Part shown: piece after piece, positions 25,293-37,220 of the stretch
Layout of the letters: the number at the start of each line of letters is the position of its first letter
Position numbering within the stretch: position 1 is the first letter of the stretch
Origin: Nostocoides_A sp937858995
GTDB lineage: Bacteria > Actinomycetota > Actinomycetes > Actinomycetales > Dermatophilaceae
DNA: 64,000 nucleotides
Assembly (NCBI GenBank): GCA_035442145.1
Contig: DAORPX010000001.1
Span: 1-64,000, forward strand
Reading direction: 5' to 3'
Made by a program: the position numbers and the translations under genes
Notes under the pieces: generated by a model
Database searches by the model: none
What the model saw: only the letters and a program-made list of their open reading frames with translations
What the model was told of the DNA's origin: nothing

Positions 25293-26789
25293 ATGACCAA
25301 CCTCGCGACCAACCTGCTGAACACGGCGAGCAAGCAGCCCGACGCCACCATGATCGCGATGGGGGGCAAGCATCTGCCCTACGGGATGATGTACCAGGCG
25401 GCCGCCAAGCTCGCCGGGGATCTGCGGGCTTCCGGGATCGAGCCGGGCGACCGAGTGGCCTTGATCCTGCCTAATGTCCCGGCGTTCCCGGTGACCTTCT
25501 TCGCCACCCTCATGGCCGGCGGGATCGTGGTGCCGATGAACCCGCTGCTCAAGGCCGGTGAGATCGACTTCTTCTTCACCAACTCGGGCGCCAAGATCGC
25601 CTTCGTCTGGCCGGACTTCGTCGAGGAGGTCACCAAGGGCGCCGCGAACTCGGGCACCCAGGTCATTCCCTGCGACCCCATGGGCCCGCTGGCCGGCCAC
25701 CTGGCATCCGGCGAGCCGATCACCGAGCCGATCGAGCGGGCCGACGATGACACCGCGATCATCCTCTACACCTCCGGGACCACCGGCCGACCCAAGGGCG
25801 CGGAGCTGACCCACGCCAATATCCACCTCAACGCCACCCGCTGCGCCCTGGACATTGCCCAGATCACCCCCGACGACGTGGTGATGGGTTGCCTGCCGCT
25901 CTTCCACGTCTTCGGCTTGGTCGTCGGCCTGCAGGCCGCTGTCATCGCGGGCGCCTCGCTGGCGCTGATCCCGCGCTTCGACCCCGCCGATGCGATCAAG
26001 ACCATCGCCAACGAGCGAGTCACGGTCATGCTTGGGGTCCCGACCATGTATGCCGCGGTCCTGAACCACCCCGACTCGGACAGCCTGGACGCCTCCAGCC
26101 TGCGCACCTGCTGCTCGGGTGGCTCGGCCATGCCGCACGAGGTCCAGCGCGCGTTCGAGGAGAAGTTCGACGCCCAGATCCTCGAGGGTTACGGGCTCTC
26201 CGAGACCTCGCCGGTGGCCACCTTCAACCTGCCCGGCCGGCCGACCAAGTCCGGCACCATCGGCATGGCCATCCCGGGCTGCGAACTGAAGATCATCGAC
26301 GAATCCGGCGCCGCGCTCGGCCCCGGGGAGGTCGGGGAAATCGCCATCCGCGGTGACAACGTCATGAAGGGCTATTGGGACAACCCGCAGGCCACCGCGG
26401 AGGCCATCCCTGATGGTTGGTTCCGCACCGGGGACCTGGCGACCGTCGACGAGGACGGCTACTACACGATCGTGGACCGCAAGAAGGACATGATTCTGCG
26501 CGGCGGCATGAACGTCTATCCGCGCGAGGTCGAGGAGTTGATCTACACCCACCCCGACGTCTTGGAGGTCGCCGTAGTGGCGGTCCCTGACGAGCTGCTC
26601 GGCGAGAATGTCGGCGCCGCGATCGTCATGCGACCGGGAGCAACCACGACCATTGCCGAGGTGCAGGAGTGGACCAAGGAGCGGATCGCGGCCTACAAAT
26701 ACCCTCGCCGCGTCTGGCAGGTCGAGGAATTGCCCAAGGGTCCCACGGGGAAGGTGCTCCGGCGCGAAGTGCACGCGCCGACGACCTGA
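25293..26789 (+). CDS. long-chain fatty-acid/acyl-CoA synthetase (AMP-forming)
   Basis: A 498-residue member of the ANL adenylate-forming superfamily that activates carboxylates to acyl-CoA through an acyl-AMP. The P-loop-like A3 motif YTSGTTGRPKGAELTH, the A5 motif EGYGLSETSP, GWFRTGDLATV and DRKKDMI (hinge) and the catalytic lysine in PTGKVLRR at the C-terminus are all present. The best guess is a medium/long-chain fatty acid substrate, but specificity is not readable. ATG 25293 follows AGAGGG; 45 upstream codons in frame are rejected. The convergent EamA gene ends four bases past its stop. Confidence 0.92.
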   Translation: MTNLATNLLNTASKQPDATMIAMGGKHLPYGMMYQAAAKLAGDLRASGIEPGDRVALILPNVPAFPVTFFATLMAGGIVVPMNPLLKAGEIDFFFTNSGAKIAFVWPDFVEEVTKGAANSGTQVIPCDPMGPLAGHLASGEPITEPIERADDDTAIILYTSGTTGRPKGAELTHANIHLNATRCALDIAQITPDDVVMGCLPLFHVFGLVVGLQAAVIAGASLALIPRFDPADAIKTIANERVTVMLGVPTMYAAVLNHPDSDSLDASSLRTCCSGGSAMPHEVQRAFEEKFDAQILEGYGLSETSPVATFNLPGRPTKSGTIGMAIPGCELKIIDESGAALGPGEVGEIAIRGDNVMKGYWDNPQATAEAIPDGWFRTGDLATVDEDGYYTIVDRKKDMILRGGMNVYPREVEELIYTHPDVLEVAVVAVPDELLGENVGAAIVMRPGATTTIAEVQEWTKERIAAYKYPRRVWQVEELPKGPTGKVLRREVHAPTT

Positions 26790-26792
26790 GCC

Positions 26793-27734
26793 TCAGGCCG
26801 GGGTCGCCTTGGGGCGGCGGTTGACCACATAGGCCGCGCCGAGGACGATCACGAACCCCACCACCTGGGCGACCCCGAGCCGCTCGCCCAGCAGGGCGAC
26901 GCCGAGAATGACCGAGACCACCGGGATCACGTAAGTCACCGTCGAGGAGATCACCGCGCCCGCGGCGCGGACCACGTCATACTGCAGCATGTAGGCCAGC
27001 CCGGTCCCGACCAGACCGAGGGCGGCCAGGCAGGCCAGCGACAACCAGATGGGGTATGCCGCCCCGGCCTCCGGGGCCAGTGACCAGGGGGTGGCAAAGC
27101 GCTCGCCCTGGAGGAGCCACCAGCCCAGCACGATCGGCAGCATGAGTACCGATCCGCAGAGCAGCAAGGCCGCCGGTTGGGAGAGCCCCCCGAGATCCGC
27201 ATCCCCCAGGAAGCGCCGGTTGTAGGTCCAGCCGAGCCCGTAGCACGCGCCGGACAAGACCACGATCAAGAACCCCAGGGGATCTGGGCGTCCGATGACA
27301 TTCCAGGGTTCGGCGATCACCAGGACGCCGAGGAAACCGATCCCGACGGCGCTGAGCTTGCGTGGCGTGAGCCGCTCCGCGGGCAGCAGGACCAAGGCGA
27401 AGAGCACGGAGCTGATGGGCGTGGTCGCATTGCCGATGCCCGCCAACGCCGAGCTCACCCGGGTCTCGCCGACCACGAAACCGATGAACGGCAACACGGC
27501 CAGGAAGACCGAGCAGATCACCAGGTGCCCCCACACGCGCCGACCGCGCGGCAGACGCTTCCCGCTCGCCCGCAGGAGCACCAGCAGAATGGCGGCGCCG
27601 GCGAGGATGCGCGCGCCGGCGATCTGGATCGGTGCCAGGGCCGCGAGCGCGACCTTCATGAACAAGAAGCTGGATCCCCAGATCAGGGATAGCGCCAGGA
27701 ACTTGGCCTGCCAGGGGACGGCCGGCTTGTCCAT
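26793..27734 (-). CDS. EamA/DMT family transporter
   Basis: A 313-residue inner-membrane protein with ten predicted helices formed by two EamA repeats of five helices. It starts KFLALSLIWGSSFLFMKVAL, typical of the drug/metabolite transporter superfamily, which exports amino acids, nucleotides or drugs by secondary transport. The direction and substrate are unknown. ATG 27734 shares one base with the upstream stop (TGATG), so it is translationally coupled to the MetE-like gene. That association might hint at export of a sulfur or amino-acid metabolite, but this is inference. Confidence 0.9.
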   Translation of the reverse strand: MDKPAVPWQAKFLALSLIWGSSFLFMKVALAALAPIQIAGARILAGAAILLVLLRASGKRLPRGRRVWGHLVICSVFLAVLPFIGFVVGETRVSSALAGIGNATTPISSVLFALVLLPAERLTPRKLSAVGIGFLGVLVIAEPWNVIGRPDPLGFLIVVLSGACYGLGWTYNRRFLGDADLGGLSQPAALLLCGSVLMLPIVLGWWLLQGERFATPWSLAPEAGAAYPIWLSLACLAALGLVGTGLAYMLQYDVVRAAGAVISSTVTYVIPVVSVILGVALLGERLGVAQVVGFVIVLGAAYVVNRRPKATPA

Positions 27735-28723
27735 CAGTGGTCCTCGATCTCGCGCAGCTCACTCGCGACCGCGAGCGCCATGCGTTGGACGTCGCGGGCC
27801 CCCGCCAGGGTGAGTCCGGCCAGGCCACAGGTCGGGGTGATGGTGACCGCCGCCAGGTACGACGCGGCAAGCCCGACACGCTCGAAGCCGTCGCTGACCA
27901 GTCGGCAGGCAGCAGTCACCGAGCCGGAGCCATCGGTGGGCAGCACCCCGGCATACAGCCCCACTCCGGCCTCGATGGACACGGCCAGCGATTCCCACAC
28001 GGTGGGGGTGGCCTCGGTGAGGTCGAGGGCCAGGGCGCCGACCCCGGCGGCGCGCAGCAAGGGAATCGGCGCGCCGGGGTGGCAGCAGTGCACAACCGTG
28101 GGCCCGTCATGCGCGGCCAGGACCGCCTGCAGGCCGCCCAGCACGACCAGCGGGTCGACCGAACGCGCCCGACCGTAGCCGGAGGCCGCGGGCAGCGAAC
28201 CCGCCAGAACCGCGGGCAGGGCCGGCTCGTCGACCTGCAGGATCACCTGCGCGCCCGGGACCAGCCGCCGCACATCGGCCAGGTGGCGTGCGGCCCCCTC
28301 CGCCAGGGAGTCGATCACATCGCGGCTCGCGCCCCGGTCGGTGACGGTGCGCTCGCCGCGGTTGAGCTCGAGGGAGGCGGCCAGAGTCCACGGACCGGTG
28401 ATCTGGACCTTCAGCGGCCCGGCATAGCCGTCGTAAGCCTCGGCGAGCTCATCGAGTTCCTGCCGCAGCAGCGCCGCAGTTCGGGCGGCGTCATGCCCGG
28501 CCCGGTCGACGAAGCGCCAACCGCTGGGCTGGAGATCGACCGAGAGATCGGCGAGCAACCCGGCGCCGCGGCCGATGAGGTCGGCGCCCGGGCCCCGGCC
28601 CGGGGTCTCGGGCAGATACGGAACACCGAGCCCCTCGGTGGGCACCAGAAGGTCGCGCACCGTGATCACCGCCTCCCGCACGGAGGTCCCGGGCCACGAC
28701 CCGATGCCGGATGCCCCGGTCAC
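27734..28723 (-). CDS. MetE-like (UROD/methionine synthase C-domain) protein
   Basis: A 329-residue protein resembling only the C-terminal catalytic half of cobalamin-independent methionine synthase. Candidate zinc ligands are in VVHCCHPGAP (His/Cys) and near the C-terminus in TPTCGLAGLT. Short stand-alone forms of this kind are annotated as methionine synthase in actinobacteria and lie near ligA; the methyl donor and acceptor are unproven. GTG 28723 has AGGG seven bases upstream, but this ribosome site and start are the last unit of a five-copy 17-bp tandem array (see that entry). It is coupled to the EamA gene by a TGATG overlap. Confidence 0.85.
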   Translation of the reverse strand: MTGASGIGSWPGTSVREAVITVRDLLVPTEGLGVPYLPETPGRGPGADLIGRGAGLLADLSVDLQPSGWRFVDRAGHDAARTAALLRQELDELAEAYDGYAGPLKVQITGPWTLAASLELNRGERTVTDRGASRDVIDSLAEGAARHLADVRRLVPGAQVILQVDEPALPAVLAGSLPAASGYGRARSVDPLVVLGGLQAVLAAHDGPTVVHCCHPGAPIPLLRAAGVGALALDLTEATPTVWESLAVSIEAGVGLYAGVLPTDGSGSVTAACRLVSDGFERVGLAASYLAAVTITPTCGLAGLTLAGARDVQRMALAVASELREIEDH

Positions 28724-28799
28724 CGGAGCACCCTGGTCACTGGAGCACCCTGGTCATTGAAGCACCCTGGTCATTGGAGCACCCTGGTCACTGGAGCAT
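28715..28799 (-). repeat. five tandem 17-bp units duplicating an RBS-start module
   Basis: Five contiguous 17-bp units (28715-28731, 28732-28748, 28749-28765, 28766-28782, 28783-28799). On the minus strand the unit is roughly GTGCTCCAGTGACCAGG. Each unit carries AGGG, a seven-base spacer and a GTG or ATG. Starts fall at 28791, 28774, 28757, 28740 and finally 28723, the MetE-like start. Each of the first four starts opens a six-codon ORF (MTRVLQ or MTRVLR) whose TGA stop overlaps the next start as ATGA or GTGA. Whether these are translated is unknown. Confidence 0.9.
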
Positions 28800-28834
28800 C
28801 CCCGCCCGGGGCGCGCCGGACCCCGACGCAGCCA

Positions 28835-29509
28835 TCACGGGGCTGGCCGCGCAGCGATGAAGGCGTGCACCGACGGCGGAACCGGACCGATCGACCACGG
28901 CGCAGCGATCGGGGCCCCCGCAGCGAGCGCCAAGGGCACAACACCGCACCAGACGTCGAGAGGCCCCTCGGGTTCGCCCGGTTCGCCGTCCCGGTGCTTC
29001 ATGATCCAGTTCTCGTCGGTGATCCGCAGGCGCAAGCCCATGGTGGCGGACTCCTCCTTGCGGGTGGACGGCCGGACCTCGGCATTGCGACCGGGGATGA
29101 TCTTGTCCGAAATACGCTGCAGCACATCACTTTTGGTCTGGCCGCCGACTTCTTCGAGGCACCCTCTGATGACCGCCGAGCGATAGTTCGCGGAGGAGTG
29201 GAAGGTCGACTCGGCAACGACCAGCCCGTCCAACGCCACCACGCACAGCGCCGCCGGTGACCCGGCCGCCACCTGCCGCAGCGCCCCGGCCCCACTCGAA
29301 CCGTGCAGCAAGATGTCGTCCCCGTCGCGCCCATAGAGCATCGGCACGACCCACGGCTGACCGTCCAGGACGGTGGCCAGCGTGGCGACCAGTTGGCTGT
29401 CCAAGAGCGCGTCGAGTTGGGCGCGCGAGCCCAGGGCCCGATCCGGCTTCCGGGTGAGTTGCGCGAGCCGGGACGACGCCGGGACGGGTGCTGGGGACAT
29501 GGGCGTCAT
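28835..29509 (-). CDS. PNPOx-like FMN-binding split-barrel protein
   Basis: A 224-residue protein with a pyridoxamine-phosphate-oxidase-like split barrel. The first strands read VATLATVLDGQPWVVPMLY and LLHGSSGAGALRQV, matching flavin- or F420-binding members often annotated as nucleotide-binding PNPOx proteins. The true PLP-synthesis enzyme has a different C-terminus, so that role is not assigned. Start ATG 29509 (or 29500) is chosen; the open frame to 29812 overlaps mnmA and is not coding. It lies between the MetE-like gene and mnmA, all on the minus strand, with 35 bp to mnmA. Confidence 0.85.
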   Translation of the reverse strand: MTPMSPAPVPASSRLAQLTRKPDRALGSRAQLDALLDSQLVATLATVLDGQPWVVPMLYGRDGDDILLHGSSGAGALRQVAAGSPAALCVVALDGLVVAESTFHSSANYRSAVIRGCLEEVGGQTKSDVLQRISDKIIPGRNAEVRPSTRKEESATMGLRLRITDENWIMKHRDGEPGEPEGPLDVWCGVVPLALAAGAPIAAPWSIGPVPPSVHAFIAARPAP

Positions 29510-29543
29510 CCCATCACGGGCCGCGGCTCCCGGACGCACCGGG

Positions 29544-30641
29544 TCACGATGCGGATCGGGTATGTCGGGTGCTCGCCGCCCGCTCGATCGTCGCCGAGCC
29601 GAGCACCCGGGTCCCGTCATAGAGCACGATCGACTGGCCGGGGGCGACTCCGCGGATGCGCTCGTCCAGGAGGACACGCACGCGCTCGCCCTGCACGTGC
29701 GCCCACCCGGGCATCTCCTGACCATGGGCGCGCACTTGGGCACCGATTCGGATGGGCTGCGTCGGCACCGGCCCGCACCACAGGGCTCGGCCGGCCTCGA
29801 TCTCGTCGACACCCAGGAGTTCGGCGGTCCCGATGGTCACGGTCTTGGCCGCGGCATCGACGCCCAGGACATAGCGCGGTTGCCCGTCCATGGCGCTGCG
29901 GTCGAGGCCAAGGCCCTTGCGCTGGCCGACCGTGAATCCATAGGCGCCACGGTGCTGCCCCACAACTCGGCCGTCGGCGTCGCGGATCTCCCCGGGAGAC
30001 TCGCCCAGGCGGCGGGTCAACCAGGCCCGGGTGTCTCCGTCCGGGATGAAACAGATGTCATAGGAGTCCGGCTTCTTGGCCACGAAGAAGCCCCGCTCGG
30101 CGGCCTCGCGCCGGACCTCGGGCTTGGTGGAGTCGCCCAGCGGAAAGAAGGCGCGCGCCAACTGCTCGGGGGTCAAAACGCCCAGGACGTAGGACTGATC
30201 CTTCGCGTCATCGATCCCGCGATGCAGTTCCCGACCGCTTGCCCCCGCAACGATCCGCGCGTAGTGACCCGTGGCCACGGCGTCGAAGCCCAGGGCCAGC
30301 GCCTTGTCCAGCAGCGCCGAGAACTTGATGCGCTCGTTGCAGCGCAGGCACGGGTTCGGGGTGCGCCCCGCGGCATACTCGGCAACAAAGTCATCGATGA
30401 CATCACGCTCGAAGCGGTCGGCGAGATCCCAGACATAGAACGGGATTCCGAGCTGGTCGGCAACCCGTCGAGCGTCGCCCGCGTCCTCCAGGGTGCAGCA
30501 GCCACGCGCCGACTCGCGCAAGGTGGCGGCGGAGCGCGACAGCGCGAGGTGAACCCCCACGACATCGTGACCCGCGTCGCGAACGCGTGCGGCAGCCACC
30601 GCCGAATCGACGCCGCCGCTCATCGCCGCCACGACCCGCAT
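29544..30641 (-). CDS. mnmA: tRNA-specific 2-thiouridylase MnmA
   Basis: MnmA thiolates U34 of tRNA-Lys, -Glu and -Gln using sulfur from a cysteine desulfurase. The PP-loop ATP motif is AAMSGGVDSAVAA at the N-terminus. The two catalytic cysteines are in NPCLRCNERIKF and SYDICFIPDGDT. At 365 residues the length is normal. ATG 30641 shares its A with the stop codon of the upstream desulfurase gene (TGATG), so sulfur donor and acceptor enzymes are translationally coupled. The frame remains open for another 103 codons upstream, inside the desulfurase gene, which is rejected. Confidence 0.96.
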   Translation of the reverse strand: MRVVAAMSGGVDSAVAAARVRDAGHDVVGVHLALSRSAATLRESARGCCTLEDAGDARRVADQLGIPFYVWDLADRFERDVIDDFVAEYAAGRTPNPCLRCNERIKFSALLDKALALGFDAVATGHYARIVAGASGRELHRGIDDAKDQSYVLGVLTPEQLARAFFPLGDSTKPEVRREAAERGFFVAKKPDSYDICFIPDGDTRAWLTRRLGESPGEIRDADGRVVGQHRGAYGFTVGQRKGLGLDRSAMDGQPRYVLGVDAAAKTVTIGTAELLGVDEIEAGRALWCGPVPTQPIRIGAQVRAHGQEMPGWAHVQGERVRVLLDERIRGVAPGQSIVLYDGTRVLGSATIERAASTRHTRSAS

Positions 30642-31828
30642 CACGCAGCACCTCGAGCCCGCCGGGCGCGGGCGACGGCGTCGGGTAGCGCCGTCAGCAC
30701 GGCCTCCACGTCGGCCTGCGTCGTCGTGTGCCCCATCGTGAGCCGGATGGCGCCGCGCGCCTCGTCGGGCTCGATCCCCATGGCCAACAGCACATGACTG
30801 GCCCGCGGGACGCCGGCCGTGCAGGCCGATCCGGTTGCGCACGAGATTCCGGCAGCATCGAGCAGGAAGAGTAAGGAGTCGCCGTCGGTCCCGGGGATCC
30901 GCAGGTGGACGTTGCCGGGCAGGCGGTCGGCGTCGCTTCCCGGAGTCCACGCTCCGCTCACGGAGATTCCCAGACCAAGGCCAAGGGCGCGTTCGATCAG
31001 GTTGTCGCGCAACGCAATCAGCCGCGCAGACTCGTCCTGCATCATCGCCACGGCGCTCTCGACCGCGGCGGCGAAGGCGGCGATCCCCGGCGCGTCCAGC
31101 GTGCCTGAGCGCACCTGGCGTTCCTGCCCACCCCCGTGCAACTGCGGCACCAGCACGGCATCCCGCCGGGCCAGCAAGGCGCCTCTTCCCACCGGTCCGC
31201 CGAGCTTGTGACCTGTCACGCTCATCAGGTCAACACCGCTGCGGGCAAAGTCGACCGGAACGTGCCCGACCGCCTGGACGGCATCGCTGTGCATCGGGAT
31301 CCCGAACTCGTGCGCCACACCCGACAGCTCGGCGATCGGCGAGATGGCGCCGACCTCGTTGTTGGCCCACATGACGCTGACCAGGGCGACATCGCCCGGG
31401 TCCGGACCAAGCGCCCGGCGCAGACTCTCCGCGCCGATTACCCCGATTGCGTCGGGCTCGGCGAAGCTCGCCGAGGCCCCTTGGGTCTCAACGAGGAACT
31501 CGACGGGATCGAGGATGGCGTGGTGCTCCGCTCCCCCGACGACCAGTCGGCGGCGCGCCGGGTCGGCGGCCAGCCGCGCGGCATACGTGCCCTTGATAGC
31601 GAGGTTGTCGGACTCGGTGCCGCCCGAGGTGAAGATGACCTCGCTGGGCAGGGCACCAAGTGCCGCGGCGATCCGCTCGCGCGACTCCTCGACGACGCGA
31701 CGCGCTGCCCGCCCCGCCGAGTTGATCGCCGAAGGGTTACCGAGTTGCTCGAGCTGCTCCAACAGCGCCGTTCGGGCTGCCGGAAGCAGCGCGGTGGTCG
31801 CGGCGTGGTCGAGGTAGACGGCGGGCAC
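30641..31828 (-). CDS. iscS: cysteine desulfurase (IscS/NifS class V aminotransferase)
   Basis: A 395-residue PLP enzyme that removes sulfur from cysteine for tRNA thiolation and Fe-S assembly. It begins PAVYLDHAATT, has the PLP lysine in SVTGHKLGGPVG and the persulfide cysteine in CATGSACTAGVPRASHVL. The long loop around the cysteine indicates an IscS-like group I enzyme. GTG 31828 is used because it produces the family N-terminus; 121 upstream codons lie over etfA and are rejected. The coupled downstream gene is mnmA, the likely main client. Confidence 0.94.
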   Translation of the reverse strand: MPAVYLDHAATTALLPAARTALLEQLEQLGNPSAINSAGRAARRVVEESRERIAAALGALPSEVIFTSGGTESDNLAIKGTYAARLAADPARRRLVVGGAEHHAILDPVEFLVETQGASASFAEPDAIGVIGAESLRRALGPDPGDVALVSVMWANNEVGAISPIAELSGVAHEFGIPMHSDAVQAVGHVPVDFARSGVDLMSVTGHKLGGPVGRGALLARRDAVLVPQLHGGGQERQVRSGTLDAPGIAAFAAAVESAVAMMQDESARLIALRDNLIERALGLGLGISVSGAWTPGSDADRLPGNVHLRIPGTDGDSLLFLLDAAGISCATGSACTAGVPRASHVLLAMGIEPDEARGAIRLTMGHTTTQADVEAVLTALPDAVARARRARGAA

Positions 31829-31868
31829 CCGGCAAGTGTACGGAGCGCAGCGGGCGCGTCCTCGGGGC

Positions 31869-32825
<957 letters not shown>

Positions 32826-32857
32826 GGGTGCTCCTTGAAGTCAAAGGTCTCGTGGGT

Positions 32858-33640
32858 CTAGATGAACTTGCGCGCGGCGAGGAAGGCGGCCAGCTTGGTG
32901 CCGCCATCGCCGTCGTCGGCGACGATCTCGCCCTGGGCCCGCGGCGGCCGCTTGGTCACGGCAATGACCTCGGTGTAGGCGCCGGCCGCGCCCACCTGGC
33001 CGGCATCGATGCCCAGGTCGGCGAGCGACCAGGTCTCGACGGGCTTCTTCTTGGCCGCCATGATTCCCTTGAACGAGGGGTAGCGCGGCTCATTGATCTG
33101 ATCGGTGACCGAGACCACGGCCGGCAGCGTGCCGACGATGGTCTCGCTGGCGACATCACCGTCGCGACGTGCCTGCACCGAACCCTCAGTGACGGTGAGC
33201 TCCGAGACCAGGGTGATCTGGGGCAGTCCGAGTCGCTCGGCGAGCATGGCCGGCACGACGGCCATCGAGCCATCGGTGGAGCTCATGCCGGTGAGGACCA
33301 GATCCGGGGACCCGATCTTGTTGATGGTGTGCGCCAGGATGAGCGAGGTGGCCCAGGCGTCCGAGCCCTTGATGGCCGGGTCGCTCACATGGACGCCCTT
33401 GTCGGCGCCCATCTGCAGGGCCTTCTTCACCGCGTCGGCAGCGCGCTCGGGGCCGATCGTCACGACCGTCACCTCGCCCTCGGAGCCCTCAGCAATCTTG
33501 AGCGCCTCCTCGATGGCGTACTCGTCGAGCTCGGACAACAACCCTTCGACGCTTTCGCGGTTCGTGGTCAGGTCTGAGTCGTCGAAGCCTCGCTCGGCCT
33601 GGGCGTCAGGCACATATTTCACACAGACGACGATGTTCAT
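32858..33640 (-). CDS. etfB: electron transfer flavoprotein subunit beta
   Basis: A 260-residue EtfB, the partner of EtfA that binds AMP and forms part of the dehydrogenase docking surface. It starts MNIVVCVKYVPD, the family N-terminus, and contains the docking-loop region around SSTDGSMAVVPAMLAERLG. ATG 33640 is preferred over upstream in-frame ATG codons at 33652 and 33673 because it matches homologues; AGGA lies about 14 bases away. It is the first gene of etfBA, and the 123 bp upstream should contain the promoter. Confidence 0.95.
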   Translation of the reverse strand: MNIVVCVKYVPDAQAERGFDDSDLTTNRESVEGLLSELDEYAIEEALKIAEGSEGEVTVVTIGPERAADAVKKALQMGADKGVHVSDPAIKGSDAWATSLILAHTINKIGSPDLVLTGMSSTDGSMAVVPAMLAERLGLPQITLVSELTVTEGSVQARRDGDVASETIVGTLPAVVSVTDQINEPRYPSFKGIMAAKKKPVETWSLADLGIDAGQVGAAGAYTEVIAVTKRPPRAQGEIVADDGDGGTKLAAFLAARKFI

Positions 33641-33763
33641 CGTGATTGTCATTCCTGTTCCGCTGGGGATCACCGGACATCCGGGGGCTTGGGCATCAGT
33701 TTCTCAGCCCGCCCTGACCGATCCGGGCCACGGGGAGCGTGATTACCGACACCTGCCGGCGGT

Positions 33764-34543
33764 TCAGGTCCCGGTGAAGGTCGCCTTGCCGGGTCCGTCG
33801 GCAAGGAATGAGCGCATCCCCGCGTCGCGATCCTGCGTGGCGAAGAGCCCAGTGAAGAGCAGTCGTTCCAGCTCCAACCCGCTCTGCAGGTCGACTTCCA
33901 GTCCGCGATCGATGGCCTCCTTGGCCGCCCGCAGCGCGAGTGCCGGACCGCCCACATAGCGCGACATGCGCTCGCGCGCAGCGTCATACACCTCATCGGC
34001 GGGGACCATCTGATCGATGAGCCCGATCGCCAGCGCCTCCGGCGCGCCGACGAAACGGCCGCTGAAGATGAGGTCTTTGGCCACGGCCGGACCGACGAGC
34101 CGGGCCAGGCGCTGCGTGCCGCCCGCACCGGGGATGACGCCCAACAGGACCTCGGGTTGGCCGAGCTTGGCATCCTGCGCGGCGATGCGGAAGTCACAGG
34201 CTAGGGCGACCTCGCAGCCACCACCGAGGGCGTAGCCGGTGATCGCCGCCACGGTCGGCTTGGGAATCGCGGCCAGCGCCCGGGTGAATCCCTGCAGACC
34301 AACGGCAGCGCTCGCCATGTCCGTATAACTCATGGCCTGCATCTGCTTGATGTCGGCGCCCGCGGCGAACACCTTGGGCCCGCCATAGATGATGACGGCC
34401 GCGACCCGTGGATCATTGGAGGCGTCCGCGGCGGCCTGCGTCAATTCCTGCTGGACCTGCAGATTCAGGGCATTCATCGGCGGCCGATTGAGCGCGATCG
34501 TGCCGATCCCGTCCGCGATCTCGAGAGTGACGAAGTCCGCCAT
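33764..34543 (-). CDS. enoyl-CoA hydratase/isomerase family protein
   Basis: A 259-residue crotonase-fold protein. The oxyanion-hole segment AAGADIKQM and both catalytic glutamate positions (GGGCEVALACD and GQPEVLLGVIPGAGGTQ) are present, as in true enoyl-CoA hydratases that hydrate trans-2-enoyl-CoA in beta-oxidation. ATG 34543 lies two bases from the stop of the YbjN gene, and the gene sits just upstream of etfBA on the same strand, a functional fit. Confidence 0.93.
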   Translation of the reverse strand: MADFVTLEIADGIGTIALNRPPMNALNLQVQQELTQAAADASNDPRVAAVIIYGGPKVFAAGADIKQMQAMSYTDMASAAVGLQGFTRALAAIPKPTVAAITGYALGGGCEVALACDFRIAAQDAKLGQPEVLLGVIPGAGGTQRLARLVGPAVAKDLIFSGRFVGAPEALAIGLIDQMVPADEVYDAARERMSRYVGGPALALRAAKEAIDRGLEVDLQSGLELERLLFTGLFATQDRDAGMRSFLADGPGKATFTGT

Positions 34544-34545
34544 CG

Positions 34546-35115
34546 TCAGCCCTGCTGGCCGGAACCGTTGAGGCCGAATGCCGCCCCGGGTGCCTCCTGC
34601 TGCGCGGCCTCCTGGGCTGCGGCCTCTTGGGCTTGGAGTTCCGCGATCTTCTCCTCGCCGATGGCGCGCTGGTGCCAGAGGGAAACACCCTGCAGGACAA
34701 GGGGGATCGCCACCATCAGCAGGCTACGCACATCGGCGCCGCGCGGCAGCATGTGCTCGGTCGTGACGAGCAGGGTGTCCTCGGCCAACGCGGTCTTGAT
34801 CATGTTGAAGGCGATGTTGACGTCATTGCAGGCGCTGAGTCGCTCCAGCCGATCCTCCGGCACCGGCTCGGCGAGCCGCCACTGACCGAAGAGTCGCAGC
34901 ACCTGCGCCTCGTCGTCCGAGGCGCGAATGAAGAGCTGTTGGTCTTGAAAGGTGAAGGTGATGTCGCCATCGCTGTCGATGCTCGGGTCGAGCTCCAAGG
35001 CCGTGAGCGCCTCCATGAGTCGCTCCGACAGCGCGGGCTCGGGCGGCGCTTCACCGACGGTCGGCGGGGTGGAGCCAAATCCGGGCAAGTTGGGCAGGGC
35101 GGTGGGATCGGTCAT
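34546..35115 (-). CDS. YbjN domain protein
   Basis: A 189-residue protein with the YbjN/T3SS-chaperone-like fold (about residues 28-130, including ERLMEALTALEL and the motif around DVNIAFNMIKTAL). The C-terminus is a Gln/Ala-rich helix (LQAQEAAAQEAAQQEAPG) likely forming a coiled coil. YbjN proteins act in stress or chaperone-like roles in other bacteria, but the actinobacterial function is unknown. It is divergent from glgX across only 35 bp, so the two promoters must overlap or be leaderless. Confidence 0.82.
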   Translation of the reverse strand: MTDPTALPNLPGFGSTPPTVGEAPPEPALSERLMEALTALELDPSIDSDGDITFTFQDQQLFIRASDDEAQVLRLFGQWRLAEPVPEDRLERLSACNDVNIAFNMIKTALAEDTLLVTTEHMLPRGADVRSLLMVAIPLVLQGVSLWHQRAIGEEKIAELQAQEAAAQEAAQQEAPGAAFGLNGSGQQG

Positions 35116-35150
35116 TGCCTCAACCTATCTACTGAATAGGCTTGGCGACC

Positions 35151-37178
<2,028 letters not shown>

Positions 37179-37220
37179 GGACGCCAGCCACCCGCCCCGG
37201 TTTGAGGATAGGTTGATGAC

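Noticed and set aside
28715..28799. CRISPR array
   Set aside because: Units are contiguous 17-mers without spacers and no cas genes are present in the window.
27734..28806. Cobalamin or SAM riboswitch ahead of the MetE-like gene
   Set aside because: The upstream region is made of 17-bp repeats; no B12-box or SAM-box conserved core was seen.
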